A stretch of 6,823 nucleotides of DNA from positions 1-6,823 of the forward strand of contig CAZBBC010000204.1 of NCBI GenBank assembly GCA_964489835.1. The letters run 5' to 3'. This document shows, piece by piece, positions 5,856 through 6,823 of the stretch (position 1 is its first letter; each line of letters begins with the position of its first letter). Both the position numbers and the translations under genes were made by a program. This DNA is from CAZBBC01 sp964489835. Its GTDB lineage: Bacteria > Calditrichota > Calditrichia > JAJRVZ01. The notes below the pieces were generated by a model. The model was not told the origin of the DNA and ran no database searches. It was given only the letters and a program-made list of their open reading frames with translations.

Positions 5856-6785
5856 TTATTCATTGGCTTCTAAATATTTTTCTGCGTCAATTGCTGCCAT
5901 ACATCCCGAACCTGCAGCAGTTACTGCCTGGCGGTAAATCTTATCCTGAACATCACCACAAGCAAAAACTCCGGGAATATTTGTCCTTGTCGAGCCAGGT
6001 TCGGTGAGGAGATATCCCACATCATCTTTATTAATCTGGCCGAATATCTGTGTGTTTGGTATATGACCGATAGCCATAAAGATACCATCAATATTCATTT
6101 CCGTTAGTTTTCCTGTTGTGGTATTTTTTAACACAACAGAACTAACGGTTTTATCACCCTTTATCTCTTCAATCACATTATTGAGAAGAAATTCTATTTT
6201 TTCGTTTTTCTTTGCTTTATCCAACATGATCTTGGATGAACGAAATCCTTCCCGGCGATGCACAATATACACCTTCTCCGCAAATTTGGTTAAAAAGGTC
6301 GCTTCTTCCATTGCGGAATCTCCCCCACCGACAACGATCACTTCTTTATTTTTAAAGAAAAAACCATCGCAAGTGGCACAGGCAGATACACCAAATCCCA
6401 TGAATTTTTTTTCGGATTCTATACCTAACCATCGAGCGGAGGCACCCGTAGCAATGATTACGGCATCCGCCGTATAATTCTGCCCCTCGGCTGTAATTGG
6501 GAAGGGACGACTGGTAAAGTCAACATTCGTAACGATCTCAAATTTTGCAGTGGCGCCGAAACGGATGGCCTGTTTACGCATCTCATCCATCAGTTGCGGA
6601 CCGGTGATCCCTTCAGAAAACCCAGGGAAATTATCAACTTCAGTCGTAATGGTTAATTGTCCTCCGGGTTGGTTACCCTCGAGTATAAGTGGATTCAGAT
6701 TCGCTCTGGCGGTATAGATACCGGCAGTTAATCCGGCAGGACCACTGCCGATAATAACTATATGATAATGTCCCTGATCGCTCAT
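5856..6785 (-). CDS. trxB: Thioredoxin-disulfide reductase
   Basis: The 309-residue product is a standard low-molecular-weight thioredoxin reductase. This FAD flavoprotein passes electrons from NADPH to thioredoxin in the cytoplasm. The FAD-binding GSGPAG is at residues 13-18, with the GGQL segment at 41-44. The redox pair is C136-A-T-C139 followed by DG. The NADPH-domain turn GGGDSA is at 153-158. The NADPH-selecting HRREGFR (176-182) carries the arginines expected for the 2'-phosphate. The C-terminal FAD motif GVFACGDV is at 272-279, then RQAVTAAGSG. Length and order match the family throughout, so the gene is intact. The start at MSDQ is set by GGAGG at 6796-6800, ten bases upstream. No thioredoxin gene is visible in the window, and upstream neighbours lie beyond the edge. 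Confidence 0.96.
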   Translation of the reverse strand: MSDQGHYHIVIIGSGPAGLTAGIYTARANLNPLILEGNQPGGQLTITTEVDNFPGFSEGITGPQLMDEMRKQAIRFGATAKFEIVTNVDFTSRPFPITAEGQNYTADAVIIATGASARWLGIESEKKFMGFGVSACATCDGFFFKNKEVIVVGGGDSAMEEATFLTKFAEKVYIVHRREGFRSSKIMLDKAKKNEKIEFLLNNVIEEIKGDKTVSSVVLKNTTTGKLTEMNIDGIFMAIGHIPNTQIFGQINKDDVGYLLTEPGSTRTNIPGVFACGDVQDKIYRQAVTAAGSGCMAAIDAEKYLEANE

Positions 6786-6795
6786 GATCTCAATT

Positions 6796-6816
6796 CCTCC
6801 GTAAATTTTTATAATA
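6796..6816 (-). promoter_or_regulatory. trxB ribosome site and possible -10 box
   Basis: GGAGG (6796-6800 on the minus strand) is a strong Shine-Dalgarno sequence. TATTAT (6811-6816) just upstream could be a -10 element giving a short leader. The -35 region would lie beyond the window edge, so the promoter part is weak. Confidence 0.35.
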
Positions 6817-6823
6817 TTGGATC

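Overview
The window carries six protein-coding genes and an unusual density of non-coding repeat elements. Five genes lie on the minus strand and one on the plus strand. The protein families, strong Shine-Dalgarno sequences, intermediate base composition and repeat-filled gaps suggest an environmental bacterium around the FCB superphylum (for example Ignavibacteria, Calditrichota or Marinimicrobia-like lineages). The clear GGAGG-type ribosome sites argue against a typical Bacteroidia genome. This placement is inference and is not well constrained.

Layout, left to right. Positions 1-103 hold a structured repeat with inverted ends. Positions 115-303 hold an in-frame open stretch of doubtful status. 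At 304-1221 (-) is a twin-arginine-exported, probably lipid-anchored sugar phosphate isomerase/epimerase-like protein. At 1222-1349 is a gap with a heptamer tandem repeat and two adjacent palindromes. At 1350-2045 (-) is a short-chain dehydrogenase/reductase whose stop codon lies in the repeat. At 2046-2326 is a gap with a nested inverted-repeat element. At 2327-3085 (-) is a YbfF/ABHD11-like alpha/beta hydrolase. At 3086-3387 is a divergent AT-rich intergenic region with a long hairpin. At 3388-4194 (+) is a nitrilase-superfamily amidohydrolase. At 4195-4401 is a convergent gap with another hairpin-bearing repeat. At 4402-5553 (-) is a secreted glycine-rich protein built of 16-residue repeats. 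At 5554-5855 is a mostly empty gap ending in a perfect 28-bp palindrome. At 5856-6785 (-) is thioredoxin reductase (trxB).

The genes do not form an obvious operon or pathway. All gaps between the minus-strand genes exceed 100 bp and nearly all contain repeats, so most genes are probably transcribed separately. Four are ordinary soluble enzymes (SDR, esterase, amidohydrolase, TrxB). Two products are exported: the Tat isomerase-like protein and the glycine-rich repeat protein, which resembles the 'LA_2272 family surface repeat-containing protein' type. I see no phage, CRISPR, toxin-antitoxin, tRNA or rRNA signal. The most noteworthy items are the 16-residue-repeat exported protein and the variety of palindromic elements in the gaps, one of which supplies a gene's stop codon.
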